64,000 bases of DNA, taken from Beta vulgaris subsp. vulgaris. Its lineage: Eukaryota; Streptophyta; Magnoliopsida; Caryophyllales; Amaranthaceae. The stretch covers positions 17,138,582 through 17,202,581 of the forward strand of contig NC_079206.1 of assembly GCF_026745355.1 (NCBI RefSeq), given 5' to 3'. Below are positions 43,643 through 55,603 of the stretch, one piece after another. The notes under the pieces were generated by a model, which was not told where the DNA came from, made no database searches, and was given only the letters and a program-made list of their open reading frames with translations. The stretch's first letter is position 1, and every line of letters begins with the position of its first letter. Made by a program: the position numbers and the translations under genes.

Positions 43643-44481
43643 ACACCATCGAAAACTAAATACCCGTTAATAATCTCATTTAAACCAGTAATACTACTAA
43701 ACTTAATACATTACCCTTTAATAAACTTAATTTATATGTTAGTTCACTTGCCATGGCCCATGAGTAACAAACAAGAAGAAAAAGATAAATCGTGGACATT
43801 CGTGCGGGCAAGTTCGGCGTGTTGTGGTTGTTTTACATGGACACTCACTGTCTCCCCCATAATACTCATCTTTTGGTGAGCTTTGAGAGAGTACAAAACA
43901 TCCAATGAATATAGACACGTCCATCTCGAATTCTAATGGCTTGGGTGCTCAAAAAGTCCAATTTTCTTTTAGAAAGGTTATCTTTTTCTCTCTTGTGGCT
44001 TCAAACATTGTAAAATAAAAGTCGCAAATGACACCATCACGTGCACCGTTGGGATCACCCATCCGTCCACACCTTCTACATTTGTGTTCCTCCTCCCCAC
44101 GTGGGGTCTAGGAATTAGCGAGTCCTTTACGAAATTAGAGAGGTTTCTATTTCCTGTGAAAATTCGAGTCTTTTAGGAAATTATAGAGGTTTCTATTCCC
44201 TGTTAAATTTCTCGATCAATCTACACATTTTGTACCTTAATATTATTTAGTATAACATCTTTAACGATTTACGATTGTTTACATTTGTCACTCTTTCATG
44301 GTTAGCTCAAGTATATTCATGAATATACATAAATGAGCGATAATTAAAAAACAAATTAGAATTGCCAAAAATTGACCCGATCGACACAAAAGAAGAACTC
44401 TCTCAAACCAAAGAGGGGAAAAGAAATTTAATTTTCATATTGTTCGACCCATTTATCTTCAAGGGTCATGAAAAATTTAAT
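43643..44481. other. intergenic stretch with a 46-bp tandem duplication
   Basis: At 44120-44211 a 46-bp unit (GAGTCCTTTACGAAATTAGA...) is repeated once with several mismatches. Otherwise there is no feature. Short open frames here have no recognisable domain. Confidence 0.55.
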
Positions 44482-44486
44482 CTTTT

Positions 44487-44641
44487 TGTACAAGTGTGGA
44501 AAATAATTGTGTTAACCTTGAGTAGGTTAACTCTACATTCAATATATATAATGTTTACAATACAGACCTATGACTAGTAAAATACCATTCTACCGTTTAC
44601 ATATAATACTATCTCTTTTACATATAATATTATCCAATACA
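44487..44641 (-). repeat. 3' LTR of the copia element
   Basis: About 155 bp, plus-strand start TGTACAAGTGTGG and end CCAATACA. It shares TTGTGTTAACCTTGAGTAGG and the TTACATATAATA repeats with the right LTR, and carries about 20 extra bases (ACAATACAGACCTATGAC) that the other LTR lacks. Confidence 0.88.
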
Positions 44642-44736
44642 CCCCCTTAATCTGTACGGGGTGAAACAACGGAATAGATTGTTATGATGTTTAGTAAACA
44701 AGTCATCAGATAGGCCCTAGTAAAAATTTCAGCAAT

Positions 44737-47700
44737 CTAAGACTGAGTAGGAACATGTCGAACGATGAAACCTCCCTTGGCAACCATTTCGCGAACAAAA
44801 TAATAATCGACGTCAATATGTTTGCTACGATCATGATCGACTGGATTAGTAGTGAGATAAGTAGCAGAGACATTGTCACAATAGACAATCACAGGACGAC
44901 GGAGAAAATGACCAATGTCAGCAAGAAGTTGCTTGATCCAAATAGTTTCTGCAGCTGTGTAGGCAACAACCCTGTATTCAGCTTGAGTGGAGGACTTGGA
45001 GACAGTAGGTTGCTTTTTCGAACGCCTGAAAATGAGATTCTTCCTAAGAAAAACAGCATAGCCAGTAGTAGAACGTCGCGTGTCAGGGAATCCTGCCCAA
45101 TCTGCATTAGAGTAGGCAATAACAATTGTAGGAGAACTGCTGCTATATAAGAAGAAACCGAAGTCTAATGTGCCCTGCAAATATCTGAAAATTCTTTTCA
45201 CAACATGAAGGTGGGTAGTACGAGGAGCATGCATAAACTGAGACACCATATTAATAGCATAAGCAATATCTGGACGAGTCATAGTTAAGTATTGCAATGC
45301 ACCAACCATACTACGATAATCTGTGGGGTCAGCAAGAAGTTCTCCATCAAGCATAGACAATGTTACTCTAGAGACAACAGGTGTGGTAACTGGTTTAACA
45401 GTATGAAGATGGAATTTACGAAGTAAATCATAGACATAATTATTTTGAGACAAAAATAAACCAGAGGGAGTACGCACAACCTAAACACCTAAGAAGTAAT
45501 GAAGATCCCCTAAATCCTTCATAGCAAAATGAGAAGAAAGAACAGAATGAATTTGGCAACAAGAGGAGGACTACTACCAGTAAGGACAATGTTTTCTACA
45601 TATAACAGAAGAATAATGAGATGACCGCGATATTTAAGAGTGAACATAGAAGTGTCACAACTGCTGCACTTGAAACCAATAGATAATAGGAAATTACTGA
45701 ACCTAAAGAACCAAGCTCGAGGAGCTTGTTTCAAACCATAAATGGACTTACGAAGACGACAAATATGAGTAGGTTTAGTTGGATGAATAAAACCCGAAGG
45801 TTGGCGCATATAAGCCTCTTCATTAAGAAAACCATGAAGAATGCATTTTTGACATCTAATTGACGAATAGACCATTTAAGGGAAACAACAATAGTAAGAA
45901 CCAAGCGAACAGTAGTAGGTTTAACAACAGGAGTAAAGGTTTCAAAGTAATCAATACCTGCATGCTGGTGATTTCCAAAAACGACAAGTCGGGCTTTGAA
46001 CCGCTCCACAGAACCATCAGAATTATATTTTATCCGATAAACCCACTTACAACCAAATAAATTCTGATCATAGTTGCGAGGTACCAACTCCCATGTGTCA
46101 TTATTAATTAAAGCCTTATATAGTTATATTCGTCAAGCATGGCTTGACACCAACGAGAATCTTTAGAAGCTTGTTTAAAATTAGTGGGTTCAGATTCGAT
46201 AACATCAATTTTTAAATTTATAAAGACTTTAGGCTTAGAGACTCCGTCTTTTAAGCGAGTCACCATGGGGTGACGATTGACCAATGACCATAACATAAGA
46301 GGAGCTGGGAATGGTAGTGGGTTGGGACATAGGACGCAAGATTGAGGTAGGTGGAGTAGACGATGGGGGTGAAGCTATAACACCCCTGAATTTCGAGTGA
46401 TTAATTCAATTAAATAATATTAAAATTCTATAGAAAATTCGGCAGAGTTGCGTTTGAAAAATGGACTGCCTAAGATTTATTTTAGGATTGGCGTCCGAAT
46501 TTTAAACTTGTTTCAACAAATCAGCAATCCAAAATCCAAATTCCCAACAACTCCACCCATTTCAAATACAACGAAATTCCTGTATAACTACTCGAAATCC
46601 AAACGCACGATTATTACGAGAATAATCGCTAAGGAAGAACTACCTGCACTAAAACTAAATTAAAGCTTATTTTAAACTTTTACAACCCAACCGAATACAG
46701 ATTTAGGTGGATTAATATTTACAACCCTAAGTCTCAAAATATTGATTATATATAAGAAATGAACCAGAACAGAACTATTATAACTATATGTACGCAAAAC
46801 TAGTGGACGTTGCTCTCCGCCCATACCCCGACTCTAAGCCTTCATGTACCTGCATATATCAAACATGTAGTATCAGCCAAACAGGCTGAGAAAGATTCAA
46901 TACTGTAAAGCCAAATACATGTGCAGGTAAAATGCATTAATTATATCCTACAAATCATTCACTTTTGCAACCCCAATACTAAATAAAACATTGTAAAACA
47001 TTTTCTTCATTTCTTTTCCAAACCAAATACTTTTCTATTTTCTCTGCTAAAACAATTTCTTTCAGAATCTTAGAATCATAAATCTATAGAATGGAACGAA
47101 CTTTATTTCCCATTGGGCTAGCTAGGCCCTCCGGGTAACTATTAGACAAAACCCCTAGTGTGCACACCCCACAAACGGTCAAACCGTAGCAGAAGATCTA
47201 AGTCTGAGGTACTGATCAACGTACCCCCCAACTATTCTGTAATGCCGAGACGATCCCGACAAAGTTCCAATTCCTTGAGACACCATAAAGGCAATCCCAA
47301 CCAGTTTAAAAACATAAAACTATCCATAAATCTTTTCTGTAACTATTCTATAATTCAAGGTTTGAAAACAAACTATCCGTATTAGGAGGAACATCCTCCT
47401 ATTCAAACCAATCTCGACTCAAGAGAGATACATACCTTTATAATCTTTTCTCGTAAATATGAAAGTTTTAGTTGAAATCTTATCTTTTGTAGACCTTTCG
47501 TAACTATTAAAGATTTGAGTAAGGAATCTTACCTTTTAAACTATATCAAACCAACTAGCTCAGTCAATACGGCTCCTCAATGAAATCGGAATCTACAATA
47601 TAAATGTGTGTACTTCGTAAGTAAAAGACTTGGATACAACTAACTCTAGTTCACAAAGCCATCAATCTTTTCTAATTTCACATAAAACATCAAACAAACA

Positions 47701-50540
47701 TATCATGTTCTTTTACCATATAAATGACTTTCATGTTCTAATGTTTAACTCAAACCGTCTAAGTCAAACCATCTAACTTAAACTGTCTAACTAAAATAAA
47801 CCCTTACCAAATTAATCAAAATCATCTTACTTTATATAAAATCGACATTAAAGAATCATATGTTCACATGGTAACTTAAAAGTTCATTATGAAACAATTA
47901 TATGAAAAAGTAGAGTTTTAAAATCAACTATATAAAATATGAAATTTGAACGGAAACTTAATATGAGCATAACTTTCTCCTACGAAGTCCAAATCAAGCG
48001 TTTCTTGATCCTATCTTGAGTAAAATTTCAATACGAACAAATTTTGTGAATAGTATTTTTGCTAAAAATGCCCATAAATTGGCTAAAAATGCAAAATACA
48101 AACCTGAACTGGTAATTCTACGAATTACATCACACTATATTCACTTGAACATTAACAAGCTTCCTACTATTCTAATCTAACTATTAAATTCATGAATGAA
48201 CATTCAACTCAATAAATTCCACACTCAAACTCTAAAAATCAAAAACCCTAATTCAATTTCATTCTAAAAACCCTAACTTCATAATTTTAAAAGAAAACTT
48301 AAATTAGTTGAGGAATTCATCTTACCCACTAATATAGAAGATTGGGGATGAAAAATAACTTGCAAACTCCCCTAATTCGAGCACTAAATGCTCCAAATTA
48401 CAGCAACAATGACCCCCTTTGCTCTCCCTTGCGCCGCCTACTTTTATGGTGTCGCCTCTAGTGGCGGTTGTGGTTGTGTCGTCGGCAACGGTGGTGGTTG
48501 TGTGATGAAGGAAGAATGTTAAATATTTTGAGAGAAGAAGATGGTGAAGATGGTGAACGGTGGTGAAGCACCGTTTTGAATGTCGTTCTTTTTGTTTTGT
48601 TATTTTATTTTTCTTTTTTTATTTTTCCCTTTTCCCCCTTCTTACATATATGTGAGTATATTTCCTCTAATTACTATTATTAGTTGAATTACTTACTAAA
48701 CTTGTCCCACTATAAGCATATAAATTATTTACTAAATAATTCCTAAAGATAAATGAATTTAATTATTAAATAAACTAAAATATATAATATAGTTAATAAA
48801 ATAAATAATAAACTGTTTCAAAAATCGGGGTGTTACAGAAGCTAAAGGCTCAGACTCACGCTGAGCTGGGCGGGACGTGGGAGCTAGGCGAGGCAGCCCA
48901 GACGACGAGGGAGAAGGACGCGGCCTAGCAGATGCTAGGCGCGCATGCGATGAAGACCCATATGTCCACCTAGGCGTGCCGCGCAGGATAGCGGGCGATG
49001 AAGCTTCAGCGAGCTCGACAGCTTGCGAAGCTGGGAATGAGAGTTGGCCTGCCAGCCCATCGAGCGCTGGCTCGATAGCAGGCGAGGCGGGCGGCTCATG
49101 GGAAGGGGGGGGCAAGCTCGTTGGAGCGGACTGGATGGAAGGAGACGACGCAGGCCTAGACCTAGACGCATGGTCCGACAATGATAGGGGCACAGAAGCT
49201 GGGTTGAGCTCTGGGGCGACATTATTAGGACTCCAATCATAAGACAAGATCAGGGGAGAGGTATAAGGCACATTAGACGCTGAACCAACCTATGTATGAT
49301 ACGAAAACTTATGTTCATGAAAAAGAACATGACGACTAGTGAAGACTTTGTTGGTAGTAGGATCAAAACAACGATACCCTTTGTAATCCAGTGCATAGCC
49401 AATAAAAACACATGTTTTAGACTGAGGTTGTAGTTTGTGATTTTTAGAATTCAAGAACAAAGGGAAGCATTCACAACCAAATGTTTTCAAAAGTTGATAG
49501 GAAGAGGGACAATGGGGACGATGAAATAATTTTTCAAAAGGAGAAACACCCCCTAAAACCGAGCTGGGTAACTTGTTAATGGTGTAGGTGGCAGTATATG
49601 ATGCATCAACCCAAAATTCAGCAGGAATATCAGAATGAATTATCATAGTACGAACCATTTCAATAATACGACGATGTTTGCGTTCTGCATTACCGTTTTG
49701 AGCTGGAGTATGGGGACAAGATTTTTGAAAAATTATGCCATTGTCATGAAAAGGTTGTAGAAGAAGGGAATTATCAAATTCCCTACCTATATCACTTTGA
49801 AAATTTTTAATTTTGCAATTCAATAGATTTTCAACCATCTTTTGAAAAACAAGAAATTGAGAATAAGCTTCTGACTTACGACGTAAAGGATAAATCCATG
49901 AATATTGCGAGAAATCATCAACAAACACAACATAGCAACGATATAATTGATTTGACAAAACAAGAGATTGCCAAAGATCACTATGAATTTTATACAAAGG
50001 ATATGAAGAAATATGTTCAACTGAATCAAAAGGTAAACGATGTATCTTGCCTAACTTACATTCCACACAATCATCATGAAACCTAGTACATGTGATAGAT
50101 TTATTTGAACATAAAGTTCCTAAAATACTATAGGAAGTATGACCCGAACGAGCATGCCAGACTGCACTCGATTCCTTAGTGGCTAGTAAAGCAGGAACTG
50201 ATGATGCAGGAGGGATAACACTAGGCTGAAGAGGGTAGACACCTTGCTTACTAGATCCCTGAAGCAGAACCTCCCCCGTTGTCTGGTCCTTAACAGAAAC
50301 AAATTTTTTATCAAAACTCACGACACAATCATTTTCTTGACACAACTTGTTAACAGATAATAAATTATGTTTCAAGGTAGGAACATGACAGACAGATGAC
50401 AACTGAAGAGGACAACTTGTACTTTTTAAGGTTAAATTACAAGTACTTTTAATAGGGAGTAAGGTACCATCACCAACTACAACAGAAATGAACCCAATAT
50501 AAGGAGTTGTAGCATAAAATTTACCATCCTGAGGAGTCAT
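44737..50540 (-). pseudogene. copia pol: integrase, reverse transcriptase, RNase H (split and mutated)
   Basis: Integrase (50540-49290) has a zinc site (HARSGHTS...CVECKLGK) and a complete catalytic triad in HSDLW, FQSDIGREF and NGNAERKHR, then FGCECFPLF and VFIGYALDYKGYRCFDP. An in-frame TAG at about 49290 and a low-complexity Ser/Pro linker (49271-48843) follow, then the 2.46-kb insertion. Reverse transcriptase resumes at 46296 with CKWVYRIKYNSDGSVERFKARLV, QLDVKNAF, RKSIYGLKQAPRAWF. The usual YVDD catalytic box is LYVENIVLTG here, losing both aspartates. RNase H (45477-44737) has SMVGALQYLTMTRPDIAYA, AYSNADWAG (usually AYSDADWAG), TQAEYRV, YCDNVSATYL and KHIDVDYYFVRE. Frameshifts lie near 46100, 45800 and 45500. 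Confidence 0.92.
46376..48837 (-). mobile_element. solo-LTR-like insertion 1 (2.46 kb)
   Basis: Perfect 5-bp TSD GAAGC (46371-46375, 48838-48842). The ends form a short palindrome: TATAACACCCC at the left and, on the other strand at the right, TGTAACACCCCGATTTTTG. TG...CA-type ends plus a 5-bp duplication indicate an LTR retrotransposon product. There are no gag-pol domains and no internal primer-binding site, so a solo LTR formed by recombination is the simplest reading. TGTAACACCCC ends and LTRs above 2 kb suggest a chromovirus such as Tekay/Del (inference). Orientation is inferred from the conserved TGTAACACCCCGATTTTT start on the minus strand. Open frames within it are chance. Confidence 0.78.
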
Positions 50541-53500
50541 GTGACAGGCACTGCTCCCGAATTCGGGTACCAGACTAAATCATTAGCTTCACCACCAACA
50601 CACAGTGCAGCTAGGGCTCGAGTGAAACTTTCAGAGGAAGAGGGAACAAAGCTAGAGTTGAAACGTTGAGAACAATAGGCACCTTGATAACCTGGAAACC
50701 AACATAAACCACAAGTATCAGAAGTAGGGGTAGAGTTTACATTGCTACTTGATGAATTATTCCCTGCTAAAGACAAATCAATAGTAATATAATTTAGGCA
50801 AGGCATACTATAGGATGATAAGTTAGAATATGTACTCATACCATTGGAGCATCCCCGATTAGCATTGTTGTTGTTGTTGTTGTTGTTCCCAGAGCCACGA
50901 GAATTATTATTTCCCCCATAGCCACCACCATTACCACGAGTATTCTAATTATTGTTACCCCCACGATTATTGTTTCCCCCACGATTTCTGTTTTTTCGGC
51001 CCCTATTCTTCCCTATAGAGTTAGACTTGGAGGAGGAACTTGATCCAGAACCAGTAGATTGAACAGCAATTAATGCATGATGAGAGGAGGAATCAGGTCT
51101 ATCCTTCGAATTTAACAAACGTTGTTCATGCAGGAGCAACTTTGGACGTAAATCATCAAAGCTAATTGGGAATGGATAGTGCAGTAAAGTAGTAACAATA
51201 TGATCATACTCAGAATCATGATCCAGACCAAGCAGAGTATACTGAACTAAATCTTTGTTGGACACAGGACATTGAATGGCAGCAAGAGAATCAACAATAA
51301 CCTTGATGTCACATAAATAACCATCCATAGACTGGGAAGCCGTCTTTTTAATACGGGTTAGACGTTCCTTCAATTCCATAGATCTAGCCGTACTAGCATG
51401 CATAAATCTAGTTTGTAAGCGAGTCCAAATTTCTACAGAAGTAGATCAATCATGCACATCCACAAAAACATCTCTAGACAATGTGGCAAAAATTCATAAT
51501 TTAATTTGTTGATCCACATGTCAATATTCATAAAATTGAACATTAGGAATCATAATACCACGTTCATCAATAACAATAGCAGGAGGAATATTAATAGTGC
51601 CTTCAACCATACCAAGCAATTGATGGGAAAGAAGTAAACAAGTAATCTGGGTTTTCCATAACAAATAATCTTCAGAAGAAGATAGGGTGATAGTTACCAA
51701 ATTACTTAGATTAGGGGTGGAGATTTACGGTAGGGCAAATACTGAAGAACTTTGCGGCATGGTGAAGGGCTGAAAGACGCCGGTGGTGGTAGGAGGCGTA
51801 AAGACAGGCAGAAATCCCGGAGGATACCGCGGCTGGTAGTGCCACGAGGATGGCGTGGGAGAGCCATTGCCGAGGAGGGCGGACGAGAAGGGATCGGCGG
51901 CTAGGCGGCTGCGCGATGTAGCACTTAGGAGGGCCCACGAGAGGCCACCGAAAGGCGCCGAGTAAGCGCTGGCGAGAGGCCGGCTGGGCAACGCCTGGGC
52001 TTCGCTGTGCGTCGTGAAGAACGACGGGAACTGCTGCTGTAACAGCCCGCTCTTCCGAGCTGCTAGCGAAACACACTCGACAACCATAAGCTGGAATCCA
52101 AATCTTAATAAATAAAATCGCAGCGGAAAAATATCCTTAAATACACCAATATCTCCAACAATATTCCCAAATATTATATACAACGAAACATAAATAACTA
52201 TTCTCAAACCAACTATCTAAAATACAAGCTTAATCCTTAAGCCACTATGACACCTTGATCTTGCTCCACTTCGAATTCCGCGCTCTGAATATCAAACCTG
52301 CAAATTCAGGGGAAAAATACAAAACAAACACAATTCCAAAATGAGTGGAAAACTCGTAACCTTTACTTCAGCCCGTTATAAATGTTTTATTTTCGAATCA
52401 TTTCTTTTTCATTACAACGCTGGCATAGCTCACTCTCTTAAACAATCAGTGGCAAGTACAGGCTTTGGACAAAAGACAAACGCTGCCTCCAAGGTTCGTT
52501 ATGGAGCCCAGCAATACTACCCCCAAGGTTCGTTATGGAGCGTAGCCGACCGTATCAGGTCAAAAAGTAACCATCCTCCACCCATACCTTGCCCACTTTC
52601 TATTTTCAGTTCATAAACTAAGCCAGCAAAACAGTTGCGTATTCATAATCAATCAATAACATTTCATCATCACATTCATATCTATGGCCATAGTACGAAC
52701 TTATTTATCGAAAACAGAACACGGAGATCCACACACACAAGGGCATGAGTAAATGATTTTACTGAACATAAAAGTTACCTCATACGCGATCCAGATGTGA
52801 ACAATACAACCTCCTTCATTAATCTTCATCTCCAAATGATTCAATTCCATAATCATTCTCCAACAATTTACCTCATAACAATAACGATAATTAATAGGAT
52901 CCTCACTAAATAAGAACTAATTTAAACTAAATCTCCCAAATAGAAACTAACTAATTCTATGCTAGGAAGCCAAACCATACCCAATTCCAATACAGAAATT
53001 ATCTACCTTAATCTTCTCTTAATTCTCACTTCGTAACTATAACTCTAAACCATGGAACTGAGTCAACCAAACTTAATTAGCAAACTTAATCACACAAATA
53101 AGAAATTATAAAACATTCCTCCTTTTGAGAATAACAAATACAACACTTCAACAACCCATTAACAATGAACCACTATCACACGACACAACAACAACCATCA
53201 CAGCATTAACAACGCACAACCACACTACAACCACAACTACAACAACTCCACCACCAACAACAACCAACAACTAAACAACGACAACCTAAAAACAATAATA
53301 CTACAGTGATATAATAGCAGTAACAATAAACAGCAACAATAACAACAAAACAGCAACATCACGCCACACAAGAACAACAGTAATGAACAGCAGCAGCCCA
53401 ATAACAACAACAGACAACAGAGCAACAACAACAACAACTACTCCAACAACATAACAACAGCAAGGAGAGACTTAGAAAGGCTTACAGTAGCAGCACCGAC

Positions 53501-54296
53501 CAACCGCAAGCAATAACGGCAGCACCAATCAACCGCAAGCAACCACGGCATCACGATAAGAAGAAGAGAGAAGAACAACGTCTGACCATCGCAGCCCAGC
53601 AACGAACGAGAAGAGAGAGAAAACGCGAAGAGGCAGTAGCCACGAAGATGACGGAACAACGCCAGCTTGCGGTGGCTCACTAACAGCAGCGATAAAAGAG
53701 GAGAGAGGAAAACAAGGCAACAACAATAACATCACCGGCACAACGGCCTCCGGCCGACGAGGGAGGCATAGCAGGCGAGGGAGAGAGAGAGAGAATGGCT
53801 GGGGATTGGGGGTTTCGGTTCGTCGAGCAAAAGAACAGGGGAGGGGTTTCATTTTTGGTTTCTTTGGGTTTTCTAATCTTTGGGTTTTCTAAAACAACCG
53901 ACAAGGGGAAAGATTGGGTTTAGGGGTTTACTTTCCACATAAGGTATAGAGATAAGAATTAGAAGAACCACTTGATTTTCTATTTTGGAACAATATCACT
54001 CAACTAGAATTCAAAATGCATAATAATAATAACTTCATAAAATTAAGTAAAATATTTTACAACACGACAAATAAAATTTATACTTCACAACTCAAATAAA
54101 ATAAGAAATTTTGGGAACATAATTAACTTAATAAATATATTTAACGTTTAAATAATTGACCTTAAAAACAGGGCTATTACAGCTGCTGGGCAGCGGTTGT
54201 GCTCGCCGGCGGAGGCAAAGGCGGAGCGGAGGTCGACGCCGGCGAGTGGGTCACGGAGGCAGAAGGCGCGGCGGAAGCATGAGGCGCAAGATCCAT
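50537..54296 (-). pseudogene. copia gag and protease N-region, split by insertion 2
   Basis: The start codon is probably 54296 (MDLAPHASAAPSASV), 64 bases inside the primer site. The Ala/Pro/Ser-rich N-terminus is interrupted after AAQQ by the 2.14-kb insertion and resumes at 52032. The UBN2-type gag domain (about 51720-50960) has LVTITLSSSEDYLLWK, then three stop codons at positions where Trp or Leu is expected. It continues with ELKERLTRIKKTASQSMDGYL and a Gly/Asn/Arg-rich tail. The zinc knuckle at about 50725 reads CGLCWFPGYQGAYC, with Tyr replacing the usual His of C-x2-C-x4-H-x4-C. The protease active site reads YPNSGA instead of the usual DSGA. A frameshift at about 50540 separates this frame from pol. 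Confidence 0.88.
52038..54181 (-). mobile_element. solo-LTR-like insertion 2 (2.14 kb)
   Basis: Perfect 5-bp TSD GCTGC (52033-52037, 54182-54186), ends TGTAACAGCCC (left) and TGTAATAGCCCTGTTTTTA (right, other strand). It has the same architecture as insertion 1: TG...CA, an extended terminal palindrome and no retroviral domains. A duplicated AAGGTTCGTTATGGAGC unit lies at 52491-52507 and 52524-52540. The region 53150-53470 is a CAACAA/ACAACA-rich low-complexity field that makes the long but meaningless frames on the minus strand. The two insertions look like relatives, not identical copies. Confidence 0.78.
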
Positions 54297-54359
54297 GATG
54301 AAAAAAAAATTAATTTATTTTAGAGAAGGTAAAATAATTTTTAGGGAAAAAAAACTTTG

Positions 54360-54371
54360 GCTGTGATACCC
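54360..54371 (-). other. primer-binding site of the copia element
   Basis: On the minus strand GGGTATCACAGCC follows directly on the LTR end TGTACA, close to the TGGTATCAGAGC consensus complementary to initiator methionine tRNA. One central base differs. Confidence 0.75.
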
Positions 54372-54506
54372 TGTACAAGTGTGGAGAATAATTGTGTTAA
54401 CCTTGAGTAGGTTAACTCTGGCATTCAATATATATAATATTTAGTAAAATACCATTCTACCCTTTACATATAATATTATCCCCTTTACATATAATATTAT
54501 CTAATA
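54372..54506 (-). repeat. 5' LTR of the copia element
   Basis: About 135 bp, plus-strand start TGTACAAGTGTGG. The expected terminal CA at its far end has become CT or is just beyond the boundary, so the exact end is 54506-54508. Confidence 0.85.
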
Positions 54507-54511
54507 CTTTG

Positions 54512-55342
54512 AATTAACAAAATGAGTTGGCTTAGTGTAGAAATAGAATCCTGTTTTCCCATTGAGTACCCAATGATGAAACATACAATTTTCCTAATTG
54601 GTCTGATTTAAAGGAAGAGCAATCAACAAGCTAATTCCGAAAGGATTTCGAAAATATAAAGTTTATTTATGAAATTCAAGCCCAATTTTAAGGCTGAATT
54701 AATTATTCCCGATAATTAATTGTATTTTTAATATTTTAATATTAATTATTCTTCATAATTAATTTTTATTTTGAAGATTAGATTTTCATTCGTAAAGATA
54801 GCTCATTTCAGATTTCAAAAGAAGTATTTTATCAAAGGATATAAAGGAATCTTAAAACAATAAAAAAAAAGGGCCAAAAAGCAAGTGTGTGCGACGCACG
54901 AGCCTGTGCGCCAAGATGTGCGCCTAGCGCACAGACTGTGGGCTAGGGGCACAGTTTTAGTTAATGTTTTCAATTTTCCTTACCTATAAATAGCTTGTTT
55001 TTTCGAACAATTTCAATTTAATACTTATTTTACTAACCATCTACTTGTCACGATGCAGATTTTGAAGGGAATTAACGCTATACTGTACATTCTTCTCTAA
55101 ATCTCCCTTTTTATATTTTCTTTTACAATACATCTATTATATTCATATGCATGTTGTATGATTTGACGCTAATTTCATCACCTTGCATGATTATTATTGA
55201 TAATCAAAGACCTAAAAAACTGTTCTAACTTTAAATTCAGATAATTTGGACAACCTGTTATATTTCTTGTAATTTGATTGTATAATAAGCGTCACTAAAT
55301 ATTATTCTTTTGTTTGTTTAATAAACCGATATAGGTTTAATA
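54512..55342. other. intergenic stretch with a short GC-rich island
   Basis: AT-rich except 54872-54956, where GTGCGCC/GGCGCAC-type motifs cluster (GTGCGACGCACGAG, CTAGCGCACAG). No open frame or bounded element was recognised. Confidence 0.55.
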
Positions 55343-55584
55343 CTACCTCTGTTTTATATAGTTGCAACAATTTCTACTTTTAGGTGTTTTTTATTAGTTG
55401 CAACATTTCCCTTTTTAGGAAAGCTTTTGGGATAATTTGACTATATTACCCTTACTGCACCTACTCTCCCCATTTAATTACAGTACTAGTAGCAGGGGCA
55501 AGTGGGTCAATTATACTCTCTTTTCTCATTTCTTAAAGTTTGTGCAAAAAGGTGAATGTTACAACTAAATAAAAACAGAGGTAG
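55343..55584. mobile_element. Stowaway-type MITE
   Basis: The ends CTACCTCTGTTTTATATAGT and CTACCTCTGTTTTTATTTAG (opposite strands) continue into TTGCAAC/TTGTAAC. TA lies at 55341-55342 and 55585-55586. 242 bp, no coding capacity. A related but more diverged copy is at 25610-25828. It lies immediately outside the 3' end of the second LINE. Confidence 0.9.
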
Positions 55585-55603
55585 TATATTATAATATTGC
55601 ATT

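Larger units (their letters stand above)
44487..54506 (-). mobile_element. Ty1/copia LTR retrotransposon, decayed, carrying two LTR-like insertions
   Basis: Minus-strand element with short LTRs (44487-44641 and 54372-54506), a primer-binding sequence complementary to initiator methionine tRNA at 54360-54371 and a purine tract (GATTAAGGGGGTG on the minus strand) beside the left LTR. Flanking CTTTT/CTTTG may be an imperfect 5-bp TSD. Domain order gag, protease, integrase, reverse transcriptase, RNase H is the copia order. Removing the two insertions (46376-48837, 52038-54181) leaves about 5.4 kb, normal for copia. Multiple stops, frameshifts and catalytic-residue losses make it dead. Confidence 0.92.

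Noticed and set aside
48759..49271. Ser/Pro/Ala-rich 170-codon minus-strand frame as an independent gene
   Set aside because: It is the in-frame linker of copia pol between integrase and reverse transcriptase, after a stop codon and running into the solo-LTR-like insertion.
53237..53904. Leu/Cys-rich minus-strand frames that look like membrane proteins
   Set aside because: They arise from CAACAA-type simple sequence inside the solo-LTR-like insertion; overlapping frames in several registers argue against coding.
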